Source: Lacibacter cauensis
Lineage (GTDB): Bacteria > Bacteroidota > Bacteroidia > Chitinophagales > Chitinophagaceae
Length of the DNA stretch: 64,000 nucleotides
Assembly (NCBI RefSeq): GCF_007830055.1
Contig: NZ_VLLE01000003.1
Span: 930,001 to 994,000 of the forward strand
Direction of reading: 5' to 3'
A program made the translations under genes and the position numbers. The notes beneath the pieces were generated by a model that searched no databases, was not told where the DNA came from, and saw only the letters and a program-made list of their open reading frames with translations. This document shows, in pieces, positions 1 to 8,737 of this stretch; position 1 is the first letter of the stretch; each line of letters opens with the position of its first letter.

Positions 1-744
1 ATTGCAACGTTCATTCACGAAAGCAATTCGTTTGCGGGCAAGAGTAATATCCTGTTAGGAAAGAAGGCAACGAAAGTATTTGTGGCAAGTGATAAGATGG
101 AAAAGTTTTTTCCTGCCGATAAACTGATGATCACTGGTAATCCTGTTCGTGCTGCTATTGCACATGCAACAGTAAGCAGGGAAGAAGGGTTGAAGTTTTT
201 TGGTTTGAATACTGATAAGAAAACAGTACTGGTGGTTGGTGGCAGTCTTGGCGCCAAAAGTATCAACGAAGCCATTGATGCAGGCATTGATCAGTTTCAA
301 CAAAATGATCTGCAACTCATTTGGCAAACAGGTAAACCGTATGTAGCACAAGGCAAAGCCAGCGCAAACGGAAAAACCAATGTGTGGGTGAATGATTTTA
401 TTAAGGAGATGGAGCATGCGTATGCCGCTGCTGATGTGGTGATTTCAAGAGCAGGTGCCATGGCGATTGCTGAGATCTGTTTGGTTGCAAAGCCTGCTTT
501 GTTTGTGCCTTACCCACATGCAGCAGAAGATCATCAGACAGTGAATGCACAACATTTGGTAGAAAAGCATGCCGGACTGATGGTGAAGGATAGTGAAGCA
601 AAAGAAAAATTGCTAAGCAGCATTATTGCTTTGGCAAAAGATGAAGTAAAACAAAACGAATTGAAACAACAGATTGCAAAGCTGGGTGTGGCAGATGCTG
701 ACACCGTAATTGCAACAGAAGTATTGAAGTTGATAAAGAAATGA
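1..744 (+). CDS. murG: UDP-GlcNAc:lipid I N-acetylglucosaminyltransferase MurG (5' truncated)
   Basis: Partial gene; the frame is open from base 1, so the N-terminal acceptor domain lies outside the window. MurG transfers GlcNAc from UDP-GlcNAc to lipid I on the inner face of the cytoplasmic membrane, giving lipid II. Visible family signatures are IHESNSFAGKSN near the cut edge (MurG usually has HEQN.. .GK.N), the second Rossmann fold opening with VLVVGGSLGAKSIN, and the nucleotide-sugar binding stretch SRAGAMAIAE followed by PYPHAAEDHQ. The TGA stop overlaps the murC ATG by 4 bases (ATGA), so the two are probably translationally coupled. The GTG at 82 is internal and not a start. Confidence 0.97.
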   Translation: MATFIHESNSFAGKSNILLGKKATKVFVASDKMEKFFPADKLMITGNPVRAAIAHATVSREEGLKFFGLNTDKKTVLVVGGSLGAKSINEAIDAGIDQFQQNDLQLIWQTGKPYVAQGKASANGKTNVWVNDFIKEMEHAYAAADVVISRAGAMAIAEICLVAKPALFVPYPHAAEDHQTVNAQHLVEKHAGLMVKDSEAKEKLLSSIIALAKDEVKQNELKQQIAKLGVADADTVIATEVLKLIKK

Positions 745-2111
745 TTCAGTTGAACGATATAAAAGCAGTGTACTTCGTAGGCATCGGTGGCATCGGCATG
801 AGTGCACTGGCAAGGTTCTTTAATGAAAAAGGAGTGCGGGTAAGTGGGTACGATAAAACAGTAACGCCGCTTACAGCACAACTGGAAGCTGAAGGAATTG
901 CGATTCATTACAGCGAAGAAGTAGACTTGATTCCGAAGGATGTGCAGTTAGTTGTTTATACGCCTGCTATTCCAAAGGAGCATAAAGAGTATCAGTATTA
1001 TCTGCAGAACGGGTACAGTGTGGTAAAGCGGAGTGATGTATTGCAGATTATTACACAAAGTTCTTTGAACATCTGCGTAGCAGGTACTCATGGTAAAACA
1101 ACCATCAGCACCATGACGGGACATTTGTTGCGCCATAGTGGTTTTGGTTGCAATGCATTTCTTGGTGGAATTGCGGTTAACTATAATCGCAACTTTTGGG
1201 CAAGTGATAACAATGTGTGTGTGGTAGAAGCCGATGAATATGATCGTTCTTTTCATAAGCTGAGTCCCGATGTAGCAGTGATCACCGCAATGGATCCTGA
1301 TCATTTAGATATCTACGGTACAGCTGAAGCAATGGAAGAGGCATTCATTGAGTTTACAAGAAAAATTAAACCCGGTGGATGGCTTATCAGCAAACATGGA
1401 TTGACACGATACAGCGATTTGGTTGCAGACAATCACATCACGTATCATCTCAACGATGTGAACGCAACGGTTCATGCAACCAACCTGAAAGTACAGAACG
1501 GCAGCTATGTATTTGATGTGGTGTTTGGTGATTGGTTGTTGAAAGATGTATTGCTGAATGTGGGTGGTTTGCACAACGTTGAAAATGCATTGGCTGCAAT
1601 TGCAGTGGCACATGTACTGCAAATCGATGATGAAAAGATAAAAGCAGCTGTTGCAGCCTTTAAAGGAGTGAAGAGAAGATTTGAATATGTGATTGCACCA
1701 GGTGAAGGAGAAGTAGTTTTTGTAGATGATTATGCCCATCATCCTGAAGAATTGAGAGCGTTGATTACCGGTGCAAGAAGTTTGTTTGCAGAGAAGAAAC
1801 TGGTGCTGGTATTTCAACCACACCTGTTTACAAGAACAAGAGATTTAGCTGATGGTTTTGCAGCAAGTCTGGATATGGCAGATGAAGTAATCCTGTTGCC
1901 GATTTACCCGGCACGTGAATTACCGATTGAAGCTGTAACAAGTGAACTCATCTTAAACAAGATGAAGCTGGAGAAGAAGCAGGTGTTGACAAAAGAAGAG
2001 TTGCTGAACAGTGTAAAGGAGAAAGTTGACAGCAATACTGTATTTGTAACTGCAGGAGCAGGCGATATTGATGCTATGCTGCAGGAGTTAAAAAAGAAGA
2101 TCGAAGCATAA
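741..2111 (+). CDS. murC: UDP-N-acetylmuramate--L-alanine ligase MurC
   Basis: 456 residues, the normal length for the family. Cytoplasmic ATP-dependent ligase adding L-Ala to UDP-MurNAc, the first step of stem peptide assembly. The N-terminal Rossmann domain starts with VGIGGIGMSALARF; the ATP-binding P-loop GTHGKTT is at about residues 115-121; EADEYDRSF and DPDHLDIYG form the central-domain ligase signature; VDDYAHHPEE is the conserved C-terminal region motif. The gene overlaps murG by 4 bases and is followed by ftsQ after 7 bases, so it sits in one division/wall operon. Confidence 0.97.
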   Translation: MIQLNDIKAVYFVGIGGIGMSALARFFNEKGVRVSGYDKTVTPLTAQLEAEGIAIHYSEEVDLIPKDVQLVVYTPAIPKEHKEYQYYLQNGYSVVKRSDVLQIITQSSLNICVAGTHGKTTISTMTGHLLRHSGFGCNAFLGGIAVNYNRNFWASDNNVCVVEADEYDRSFHKLSPDVAVITAMDPDHLDIYGTAEAMEEAFIEFTRKIKPGGWLISKHGLTRYSDLVADNHITYHLNDVNATVHATNLKVQNGSYVFDVVFGDWLLKDVLLNVGGLHNVENALAAIAVAHVLQIDDEKIKAAVAAFKGVKRRFEYVIAPGEGEVVFVDDYAHHPEELRALITGARSLFAEKKLVLVFQPHLFTRTRDLADGFAASLDMADEVILLPIYPARELPIEAVTSELILNKMKLEKKQVLTKEELLNSVKEKVDSNTVFVTAGAGDIDAMLQELKKKIEA

Positions 2112-2118
2112 TTATACA

Positions 2119-3276
2119 ATGAGCAGTAAAAAGTTTTCGTGGAAAAAGTTGATGCTGGCCATGCTGTGGACAACAGTTGGTGCATGCACCATTGTGTTGC
2201 TGGTTGCTGCTGCCCGCAATCAAAACGGGAAAAGGTGTAAAGATGTATTGGTAAAAATTAAAGGTGTTGATGGCATTGAGTATGTAAGTAAAAAGCAAAT
2301 TCTGAAAACGATTTCCGGCGGACGACCTGATTTAATGAAAGGTCAGCTGGTTAAAACATTCGATCTGCAACAATTGGAAGAATTGCTGGAACGCAATCTT
2401 TGGATCCGCAACGCCGAACTGTTCTTTGATAACAATGATGTGTTGCATGTAGACATTACCGAACGTGAACCGGTAGCAAGGGTATTCCGCACCAATGGTC
2501 AATCGTTTTATATTGATGATATGGGTGAGCAATTACCTGTTACCAACGATCAGGTGGCACGGGTGCCGGTATTCACATCGTTCCCAACTGAAACAACTGC
2601 TGCACGTAAAAAAGATAGCGTGCTGCAACAGCAGGTAAAAGAAATGGGACGCTACATTTTGCGTAACGATTTCTGGATGGCACAGGTAGACCAGGTAAAT
2701 ATCAATAACTATGAATTTGAATTGGTACCGAAACTTGGCAATCATATTATTCAGTTTGGTGCAGCAGAAAAAATGGAACCCAAGTTTAACCGCTTGCTGT
2801 TGTTCTATAAGCAGATCATGAATAAAACAGGCTGGAATTACTACAGCGCTTTGGATGTACGCTTCGATAAACAACTGGTGGCTGTACGCAGAGATAGTTC
2901 GAGCTTGTTTGCAAGTTTTACAGTTGAGCAGAATAATTACCAGGTGAATACTGCTGTTGATACAAGCTATGGTGCAGCAGCAACCAATATACAACCAGAC
3001 AGTTTGCTTACCTCTGGGATCTATAAGAGTGAACCAACACCTACAGAGCCCGTTTTAAAGTCCGCTACTGTGAAACCACAAAGCGAAAATCGCAATGCTT
3101 TGAAAAACCAACTCCCTACCCCCTCTGCAAACAGCAAGGTGCATGGAGACAAGGCACAAGAAAAAAAGCCCAATGTCCAAAAACCAAAGACCGAAGAAGA
3201 CAACGTACTAATTGAAGCTAAAAGCCAACCTGTGAAAAAGCAACCGAAAGCAGTGATGAAGAAGAAAGATGAGTGA
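2119..3276 (+). CDS. ftsQ: Cell division protein FtsQ/DivIB-like
   Basis: 385 residues: a short basic cytoplasmic N-terminus, one transmembrane helix at about residues 12-30, then a POTRA-like segment (VLVKIKGVDGIEYVSKKQIL) and a beta domain (RNLWIRNAELFFDNNDVLHVDITEREPVA). This is the FtsQ layout; FtsQ links early and late divisome proteins through the FtsB/L complex. Position between murC and ftsA supports the name. The last 100 or so residues are rich in Lys, Pro, Ser and Asn, look disordered, and make the protein longer than the proteobacterial form. Sequence divergence is high, so the name rests on architecture plus synteny. Confidence 0.9.
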   Translation: MSSKKFSWKKLMLAMLWTTVGACTIVLLVAAARNQNGKRCKDVLVKIKGVDGIEYVSKKQILKTISGGRPDLMKGQLVKTFDLQQLEELLERNLWIRNAELFFDNNDVLHVDITEREPVARVFRTNGQSFYIDDMGEQLPVTNDQVARVPVFTSFPTETTAARKKDSVLQQQVKEMGRYILRNDFWMAQVDQVNINNYEFELVPKLGNHIIQFGAAEKMEPKFNRLLLFYKQIMNKTGWNYYSALDVRFDKQLVAVRRDSSSLFASFTVEQNNYQVNTAVDTSYGAAATNIQPDSLLTSGIYKSEPTPTEPVLKSATVKPQSENRNALKNQLPTPSANSKVHGDKAQEKKPNVQKPKTEEDNVLIEAKSQPVKKQPKAVMKKKDE

Positions 3277-3282
3277 TGAGGG

Positions 3283-3312
3283 GGTAAATCCCCTCCCTGG
3301 AGGGGCCACAGA
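3283..3312 (+). repeat. GC-rich palindromic element between ftsQ and ftsA
   Basis: A run of G and C with self-complementary arms CCCCTC and GAGGGG separated by 4 bases, no T-run after it, in the 180-base ftsQ-ftsA gap. It resembles the short C-rich/G-rich dispersed palindromes common between Bacteroidota genes. Function unknown; it could affect the mRNA between the two genes. Confidence 0.4.
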
Positions 3313-3456
3313 GTGTAGCACTAAGGAGTAATGAAAGGGGGGGGAAGAAGTATAGATGAACGATGAAGTGAGTGACACAACGAAGATGAAAAACGCACAA
3401 CAGTTGATAACCATAAAAAACAAACGTTTCACACAACTAAAAAACAACATACAACT

Positions 3457-4857
3457 ATGACAACGGAATCTTCCACAAACGGAACAGCAACGAACGCACA
3501 GGCTGTCAATAACAATCCCATCATTGTGGGTTTGGATATTGGTACAACCAAGATTGCAGCCATTGCCGGACGTAAGAATGAATTCGGCAAATTAGAAATT
3601 CTCGGCTTTGGCCGTGCTAACTCCAGCGGTGTGCAACACGGTATGGTGTTAAACATCGATCAAACCATTAAAGCCATTGAACAGGCTTTACAAAATTGCT
3701 ATGCAAGCAATCCAAACCTTGAAATTAACGAAGTGTATGTAGGTATTGCAGGCCATCATATTAAATCATTACAAACACGTGGCGATATTGTGCGTCAGCA
3801 AAACGAAGAAGAAATTTCGCAGCGTGAAATTGATCAGCTCATCGGCGATCAATATAAAACCTATATTCCTGCAGGCGATCAGATCATTGATGTAATACCG
3901 CAGGAGTTTACGGTGGATAACTTTCAGAATATTCCTAACCCGATTGGCTATAGTGGCGTGAAAGTTGGAGCAAACTTCCACATCATCACCGGCGATAAAA
4001 ATGCGATCCGCAATATTAATCGCAGTGTGGAGAAGAGTAACCTGAAGGTGAAGGATCTCGTGTTACAACCGTTGGCATCTGCAGCAGCTGTAATGTGCGA
4101 ACACGATCTGGAAGCAGGTGTTGCCATTGTGGATATTGGTGGTGGTACAACGGATCTTGCAGTATTCTATGAAGGTATTTTGAAACATACTGCTGTTATT
4201 CCATTCGGTGGTGAAAACATTACCAACGATATTAAAATGGGATTGGGTGTATTGCGTACACAAGCCGAGCAAATGAAAGTGCAGTTTGGCAGTGCATTGG
4301 CCGATGAAGCAAAATCAAATGCATTCATCACCATTCCGGGTATTCGTGGTATGCAGCCGAAGGAGATCAGTGTAAAAAATCTGGCGCATATCATCCAGGC
4401 ACGCATGAGTGAGATCATGGATTTTGTTACCTATCATTTAAAGCAGGTTGGTTTAGATAACCGTATGCTTAACGGTGGTATTGTATTAACCGGTGGTGGT
4501 TCGCAACTGAAACATTTAATTCAGTTAACAGAATACGTAACGGGTTTAAATGCACGTATCGGTTTTCCGAACGAGCATCTTGCTCCGGGGCATATTGATG
4601 AACTGGCGAAACCAATGTATTCAACCTGTATCGGTTTAATTCTGAAAGGATACAATGTATTTGAAAATACAGAGAATAAACTGAAGGGTATTGAAGTGAA
4701 AGATGAGCCTGTTACAGAAGTTGTAAAAGAATACGACGAGCAAACCGAAACACATGTTGTTCGTGTTAAGAAACGTAAAAGCTTAAAAGGATTCATGGAC
4801 AGCATTAAAGACGGATTGATCGATTTGTTTAACGAAGAAGAAGATCGCAAGCTTTAA
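3457..4857 (+). CDS. ftsA: Cell division protein FtsA
   Basis: 466 residues, actin-like ATPase that tethers FtsZ to the inner membrane and recruits later divisome proteins. Phosphate-1 motif VGLDIGTTKIAAIAG near residues 24-38; the 1C-type subdomain follows; the second phosphate motif is VAIVDIGGGTTDLAVF; the adenosine motif is GGIVLTGGGSQLKHL. The C-terminus (KGFMDSIKDGLIDLF) is an amphipathic helix like the known FtsA membrane-targeting sequence. About 180 bases separate it from ftsQ and 110 from ftsZ, wider than elsewhere in the cluster, so separate promoters are possible. Confidence 0.97.
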   Translation: MTTESSTNGTATNAQAVNNNPIIVGLDIGTTKIAAIAGRKNEFGKLEILGFGRANSSGVQHGMVLNIDQTIKAIEQALQNCYASNPNLEINEVYVGIAGHHIKSLQTRGDIVRQQNEEEISQREIDQLIGDQYKTYIPAGDQIIDVIPQEFTVDNFQNIPNPIGYSGVKVGANFHIITGDKNAIRNINRSVEKSNLKVKDLVLQPLASAAAVMCEHDLEAGVAIVDIGGGTTDLAVFYEGILKHTAVIPFGGENITNDIKMGLGVLRTQAEQMKVQFGSALADEAKSNAFITIPGIRGMQPKEISVKNLAHIIQARMSEIMDFVTYHLKQVGLDNRMLNGGIVLTGGGSQLKHLIQLTEYVTGLNARIGFPNEHLAPGHIDELAKPMYSTCIGLILKGYNVFENTENKLKGIEVKDEPVTEVVKEYDEQTETHVVRVKKRKSLKGFMDSIKDGLIDLFNEEEDRKL

Positions 4858-4868
4858 ATACAGTCCGC

Positions 4869-4920
4869 AGCCGATAGTCTTTAGTATGAAGTATAGGGCT
4901 ATCAACTAACATCTATCGGC
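4869..4920. repeat. Inverted repeat in the ftsA-ftsZ gap
   Basis: GCCGATAG at 4869-4876 is complementary to CTATCGGC near 4913-4920, with about 36 bases between. No T-run follows, so a terminator is unlikely. It may be a remnant of a dispersed element or shape the ftsZ leader. Confidence 0.35.
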
Positions 4921-4967
4921 TACCGGCTTCGAGAAAAAACTTACTAACCCAGCAAACCCGGAAAGTT

Positions 4968-6848
4968 ATGATACATTTTGATCTGCCAAAGGAAAAGTCA
5001 TCCATCATCAAAGTAATTGGTGTTGGTGGAGGCGGAAGCAATGCAGTAAATCACATGCATGCGCAAATTATTGAAGGCGTAAATTTTATTATTTGTAATA
5101 CAGATGCACAGGCAATTGCTACGAGCATGGTGCCAAACAAAGTGCAGTTAGGTCCGCATTTAACACAGGGCCTTGGTGCCGGTGCCAATCCCGAAATTGG
5201 AAGGCAGGCAACAGAAGAAAGTTTAGAAGAATTAAAAGCGATGCTGGAGGTAAACACCAAGATGGCGTTTATCACTGCCGGTATGGGTGGTGGTACAGGT
5301 ACAGGTGGTGCCCCCATCATTGCAAAAATCTGTAAGGATCTGGGCATACTTACTGTGGGTATTGTTACCACACCTTTCAGCTACGAAGGGAAGAAACGTA
5401 TACAGCAGGCAGAAGATGGTATTAACCGTTTAAAAGAATATGTTGATACATTACTGGTGATCAGCAACGATAAACTGCGTCACCAGTTTGGTAATTTGAA
5501 AATGAAAGAAGCATTTTCAAAAGCCGATAACGTGTTGGCAACAGCAGCAAAATGTATAACCGATGTAATTAACAGTACCGGCCAGATTAACGTGGATTTT
5601 GCCGATGTATGTACCGTCATGAAAAACGGTGGTGTAGCCATCCTTGGTAATGCAAGTGCTAATGGCGATAACCGTGCACAACGTGCTATTGAAGAAGCCC
5701 TCAACTCACCATTGCTGAATGATAATGATATCCGTGGTGCAAAATGGATACTCATCAACATCAATAGTGCAGAGAATGAGCACGAGTTTACGATGGATGA
5801 AGTAGAGATCATTCAAAACCATTTATTATCACAAGCAGGTGAAAACACCGATGTAATTCTTGGTTTAGGTTACGATAACACGTTGGGCGATAAAATTGGT
5901 ATTACACTCATTGCAACAGGTTTTGAATCAAAGAATCCATTTGATAAAAAGCCTGCAGTAGTTGAAGAAGTAAAACCGAAGGTTGAAAAGATCGTGATGA
6001 CTTTGGCTGAGCCAGAGAAAAAAGCATACACACAACCCGCTCTTTTTACGGAAGAGCCGAAGCCAGCTCCAGCGCCTGCTCCGGCTCCTGTTGAAAATGT
6101 TGCAGCTCCGGTAGCAGAGCAGGTCAATCTGCAGCCGGTATTATCAACTGAAATGCCTGTAGCAAAAGTTGAAGAAAAACCTGCGCCTGTTATTGAAACA
6201 GAAAAGATCGAGTTTGTGCTGGAGCCGGTTGTAGCTCCTGTACAAACAGTACAACCTGTGGTAAAGATGGAAGAGCCGGTACAGCCTGCACCAGTTGTTA
6301 CAGCCGAACCTGTTATGCAGCAGCCAGCTGTTGAAACAAAGCAGCCATCATCAGGTAGCTTTTTGAAAAAGCCATCGATCATTTATGTTGAAAAAGAAGA
6401 AGAATCCATTCCGGAAATAAAGGCCGAAGAAAAACCGGTTGCAGCTCCCGTACAGTTGAATATTGTTAAGGACGAAGAAGAATCGTTCGATATGCAGCTG
6501 GTGGAGAAAAAAGAACAACCAACGGCGGAGAAAGAGCCTCGGGCCGATCAAAATGTTCATCTTGCTTTTTCGGAAGAGCCTCCGGTAACGGATGAGGCAG
6601 AAGAGCAACGGAAAAAAGCGGCAGATCGTTTACAGAAGTTGAGAAACCTCTCATTTAACATCCATGCTGCTGATCCGAACAATGAGTTTGAAACTGTGCC
6701 GGCATACCTCCGCCGTAATTTAGAACTGTATAATACCATTTCGCCTGCAGAAAATTTCTACAGCAATTATACTGTTCAGAGCGATGAAAATAACCAGGCG
6801 CAGATCAATACCATCAATACATTTTTAGATGGTAAAAAACCGGATTAA
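4968..6848 (+). CDS. ftsZ: Cell division GTPase FtsZ with long C-terminal extension
   Basis: 626 residues; tubulin-like GTPase forming the Z ring. N-terminal GTPase core: VGVGGGGSNAVNHM, tubulin signature GGGTGTGG at about 107-114, and the T7 loop region NVDFADVCTVM. The core ends near residue 320. A linker of about 250 residues rich in Pro, Ala, Val and Glu (repeated PAPAPAP and PVVAPVQ types) follows, then a conserved-looking tail with VPAYLRRNLELY, matching the C-terminal peptide that binds FtsA. Length is well above the roughly 380-residue E. coli protein; long forms are usual in Bacteroidota. A strong terminator lies 90 bases past the stop. Confidence 0.98.
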   Translation: MIHFDLPKEKSSIIKVIGVGGGGSNAVNHMHAQIIEGVNFIICNTDAQAIATSMVPNKVQLGPHLTQGLGAGANPEIGRQATEESLEELKAMLEVNTKMAFITAGMGGGTGTGGAPIIAKICKDLGILTVGIVTTPFSYEGKKRIQQAEDGINRLKEYVDTLLVISNDKLRHQFGNLKMKEAFSKADNVLATAAKCITDVINSTGQINVDFADVCTVMKNGGVAILGNASANGDNRAQRAIEEALNSPLLNDNDIRGAKWILININSAENEHEFTMDEVEIIQNHLLSQAGENTDVILGLGYDNTLGDKIGITLIATGFESKNPFDKKPAVVEEVKPKVEKIVMTLAEPEKKAYTQPALFTEEPKPAPAPAPAPVENVAAPVAEQVNLQPVLSTEMPVAKVEEKPAPVIETEKIEFVLEPVVAPVQTVQPVVKMEEPVQPAPVVTAEPVMQQPAVETKQPSSGSFLKKPSIIYVEKEEESIPEIKAEEKPVAAPVQLNIVKDEEESFDMQLVEKKEQPTAEKEPRADQNVHLAFSEEPPVTDEAEEQRKKAADRLQKLRNLSFNIHAADPNNEFETVPAYLRRNLELYNTISPAENFYSNYTVQSDENNQAQINTINTFLDGKKPD

Positions 6849-6937
6849 TGATTTGCTCCATGCTTCAGTATGGAGAGGAGTTTAGTTTTATAGTTGTAAG
6901 GTGAATTTTAGACCCTTTGCGTTTTATTAGTTGTGTT

Positions 6938-6966
6938 AAAGCCCCTCTTTTGGAGGGGCTTTGTTG
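6938..6966 (+). terminator. Terminator after ftsZ
   Basis: Perfect 10-bp stem (AAAGCCCCTC / GAGGGGCTTT, arms 6938-6947 and 6953-6962) with a 5-base loop. The T-rich tail is weak on the plus strand, but position at the end of the division cluster and stem strength fit a terminator, possibly serving the facing minus-strand gene too. Confidence 0.7.
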
Positions 6967-6992
6967 TTCATAAACCTTAAACAGAGAAAATA

Positions 6993-7400
6993 CTAAACAT
7001 GCATACGGGAGAAAATAATACCTGCAATCAACGCCTGGAAAAATCCATACAATAACCACGAACCTACTGTTAACAATGAAACATTGATAGCACTGTATAA
7101 TATCAGTAATGAGGGAAGTGTTGCAATGGCTGCATAAATCAACGCCATTTCAATTCCCTGCACTAATGCGTTCCCTTTTAATAATTTTTTAAATCTGTTC
7201 CAGAACCAGGCCAAGCCAAATGCCAAAACAATCGGGTGCACATAGTACAGCATATTGCGGCTTTCATCGTTTACAAACGAAGGGTTATAATATTCTTCCG
7301 CTACTTTGGGTAAAAGTACTGGCATAATCAAAATACATATGTAAGCATAAGCCAGTAATGCAACGCTGGCTACAAGACCGGAGCTGATGATTTTTTTCAT
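6993..7400 (-). CDS. Small four-helix membrane protein, unknown function
   Basis: 135 residues from the ATG at 7400 (MKKIISSG). The frame stays open upstream but that extension (34 residues) has no membrane or signal character, so the ATG ahead of the first hydrophobic helix is preferred. Four predicted transmembrane helices: about 5-30, 52-70, 80-103 and 108-132. No family recognised and no catalytic motif seen. It faces ftsZ convergently and is followed upstream by a long non-coding stretch, so it is probably monocistronic. Confidence 0.7.
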   Translation of the reverse strand: MKKIISSGLVASVALLAYAYICILIMPVLLPKVAEEYYNPSFVNDESRNMLYYVHPIVLAFGLAWFWNRFKKLLKGNALVQGIEMALIYAAIATLPSLLILYSAINVSLLTVGSWLLYGFFQALIAGIIFSRMHV

Positions 7401-7864
7401 ACGTGATGATTTAACAACGAAAATACTCCCCGGTGTAGGGTTCTGTACTAACGATGGTAAGAGTGATAGCTGATCGTAATCATATGTTATGTAAATAAAC
7501 ATATCTCCTCTTCCGGAATAGGAGGCGCTGCAACATTTTTTATAGGTAAAACCTGATATTTACGAAAGGGTTTGATCTCCGGATTTTAAAAAGGATCATT
7601 TTCTTTTTTTTATTTTTTTTCATGCAACTTCTTTTCTCTTTTCGATCTGTTCTTCCGGTGATTATATAATTCTTATTGATTGAAACTGAATAGCTTTTGT
7701 TGTGATGTTCGTTGTGAAAAATCAATTGGCATGCTTTATGCAAATGCCAAAATGAAGTGTTTATTTTTTTATCAACAGATTTAAACCTCGTATTACAACA
7801 CTCGTCAATTAATCCGTTAAAAGCAATAAGCTTTTAAATTTTAATCATCTAAAAACAACTCTGT
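7401..7864. other. AT-rich intergenic region with a leader hairpin
   Basis: Between two divergent genes. Most is AT-rich sequence without a convincing gene. An 8-bp hairpin (TTAAAAGC / GCTTTTAA, arms 7817-7824 and 7830-7837, 5-base loop) lies 28 bases before the ATG of the alanine-rich secreted protein and would be in its 5' leader. No clear TAnnTTTG box was located. Confidence 0.5.
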
Positions 7865-8602
7865 ATGAAGAACAGTATGAAAAAAGGAATGCTTGCATTT
7901 GCTGCATTCGTAATTGGAAACGCAGTAATGGCGCAGGTGAATGTAAATCTTAACAGTACTGCAAGTGCAGTTACAAAAGCAACAGTCAGTACAACAAAAG
8001 TTGCTGATGTCGTAAGTAAAACAACACAGGCTACAACACGGGTGGTGAACGCAACCGGCAAAGTTGTGCAAACAACTGCTAATGTTGCAACAAAAACAAC
8101 AGCGAGTGTTACAGCGAAAACAAATGCAGCAGCCAATGCTACAGCAAAAAGCAACAATGCTGCTGTAAAAAACGAAACAGCAGTTGATGCGAAAGTAAAA
8201 GCAGAAACGAATGTAAAAGAACAGGCAAATGGTATGGCTGCAGAAGTAAAAGAAGAAGTAGTTACTGAAGCAAAAGGTATACGTACAACAGCAAAAGAAT
8301 TGCGTAAAGATGTAAAGCCAGGTTTAAACATCAGCAGTAATACCAACAGCACAACGCAAGGTGAAATCAGCTCTGAAAATGGCGCTTTAAATGGTGGCAT
8401 TAACAGCAGTACAAATGCTGATGCTGACGTAAAAGTAAAAACAGATACGGCTAAGCAAAAGGCCGATGCGGCAAAACAAAATGCAGCAGAAGCAAAGCAA
8501 AAAACAAAATCATCGGTTGAAAAAGTAAAGAAAACAAAAGTAGAAGCAAAGGCTGATGTGTCGGCCAGCAGCACTACAACAGCAAGTACCGGTAATAATT
8601 AA
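7865..8602 (+). CDS. Secreted low-complexity Ala/Lys/Thr-rich protein
   Basis: 245 residues. Signal peptide of about 22-23 residues (MLAFAAFVIGNAVMAQ, cleavage after AQ or MA); an in-frame ATG at 7877 is an alternative start. The mature part is almost entirely Ala, Lys, Thr, Val, Asn, Ser and Asp, first in Thr/Val-rich pseudo-repeats (ATKTTASVTAKTNAAANAT type) and later in Lys/Ala helices (KQKADAAKQNAAEAKQK). No Cys or Trp is present. The pattern recalls LEA-like or apolipoprotein-like helices, or a disordered periplasmic/surface protein. No family recognised. A terminator follows. Confidence 0.7.
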   Translation: MKNSMKKGMLAFAAFVIGNAVMAQVNVNLNSTASAVTKATVSTTKVADVVSKTTQATTRVVNATGKVVQTTANVATKTTASVTAKTNAAANATAKSNNAAVKNETAVDAKVKAETNVKEQANGMAAEVKEEVVTEAKGIRTTAKELRKDVKPGLNISSNTNSTTQGEISSENGALNGGINSSTNADADVKVKTDTAKQKADAAKQNAAEAKQKTKSSVEKVKKTKVEAKADVSASSTTTASTGNN

Positions 8603-8648
8603 TTAGAACAGTTTCAGTTGTGTGATTGGTGATTAGTGACCGGACACA

Positions 8649-8679
8649 GGAGTCCTGCACGGCGGGACTCCTTTTTTAT
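8649..8679 (+). terminator. Terminator after the Ala-rich secreted protein
   Basis: GGAGTCC and GGACTCC arms (7 bp) around a 9-base loop, followed directly by a run of six T. Confidence 0.85.
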
Positions 8680-8737
8680 TTCTACGATGCGATAGAAACT
8701 ATGAAATGTGCCCTTCATTCACATTAAAACGGAACAC

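Noticed and set aside
3208-3450. 80-codon minus-strand frame over the ftsQ-ftsA gap
   Set aside because: Crosses the GC-rich palindromic repeat and the end of ftsQ; hydrophobic composition comes from T-rich reverse reading.
5870-6382. 170-codon minus-strand frame inside ftsZ
   Set aside because: Thr/Gly/Ala-rich shadow of the FtsZ linker; no start signal and the plus strand is certain.
7849-8574. 241-codon minus-strand frame rich in Phe, Ala, Val and Thr
   Set aside because: It is the reverse reading of the Ala/Lys/Thr-rich secreted protein gene; the repetitive codons keep the opposite frame open. The plus strand has a signal peptide and a terminator.
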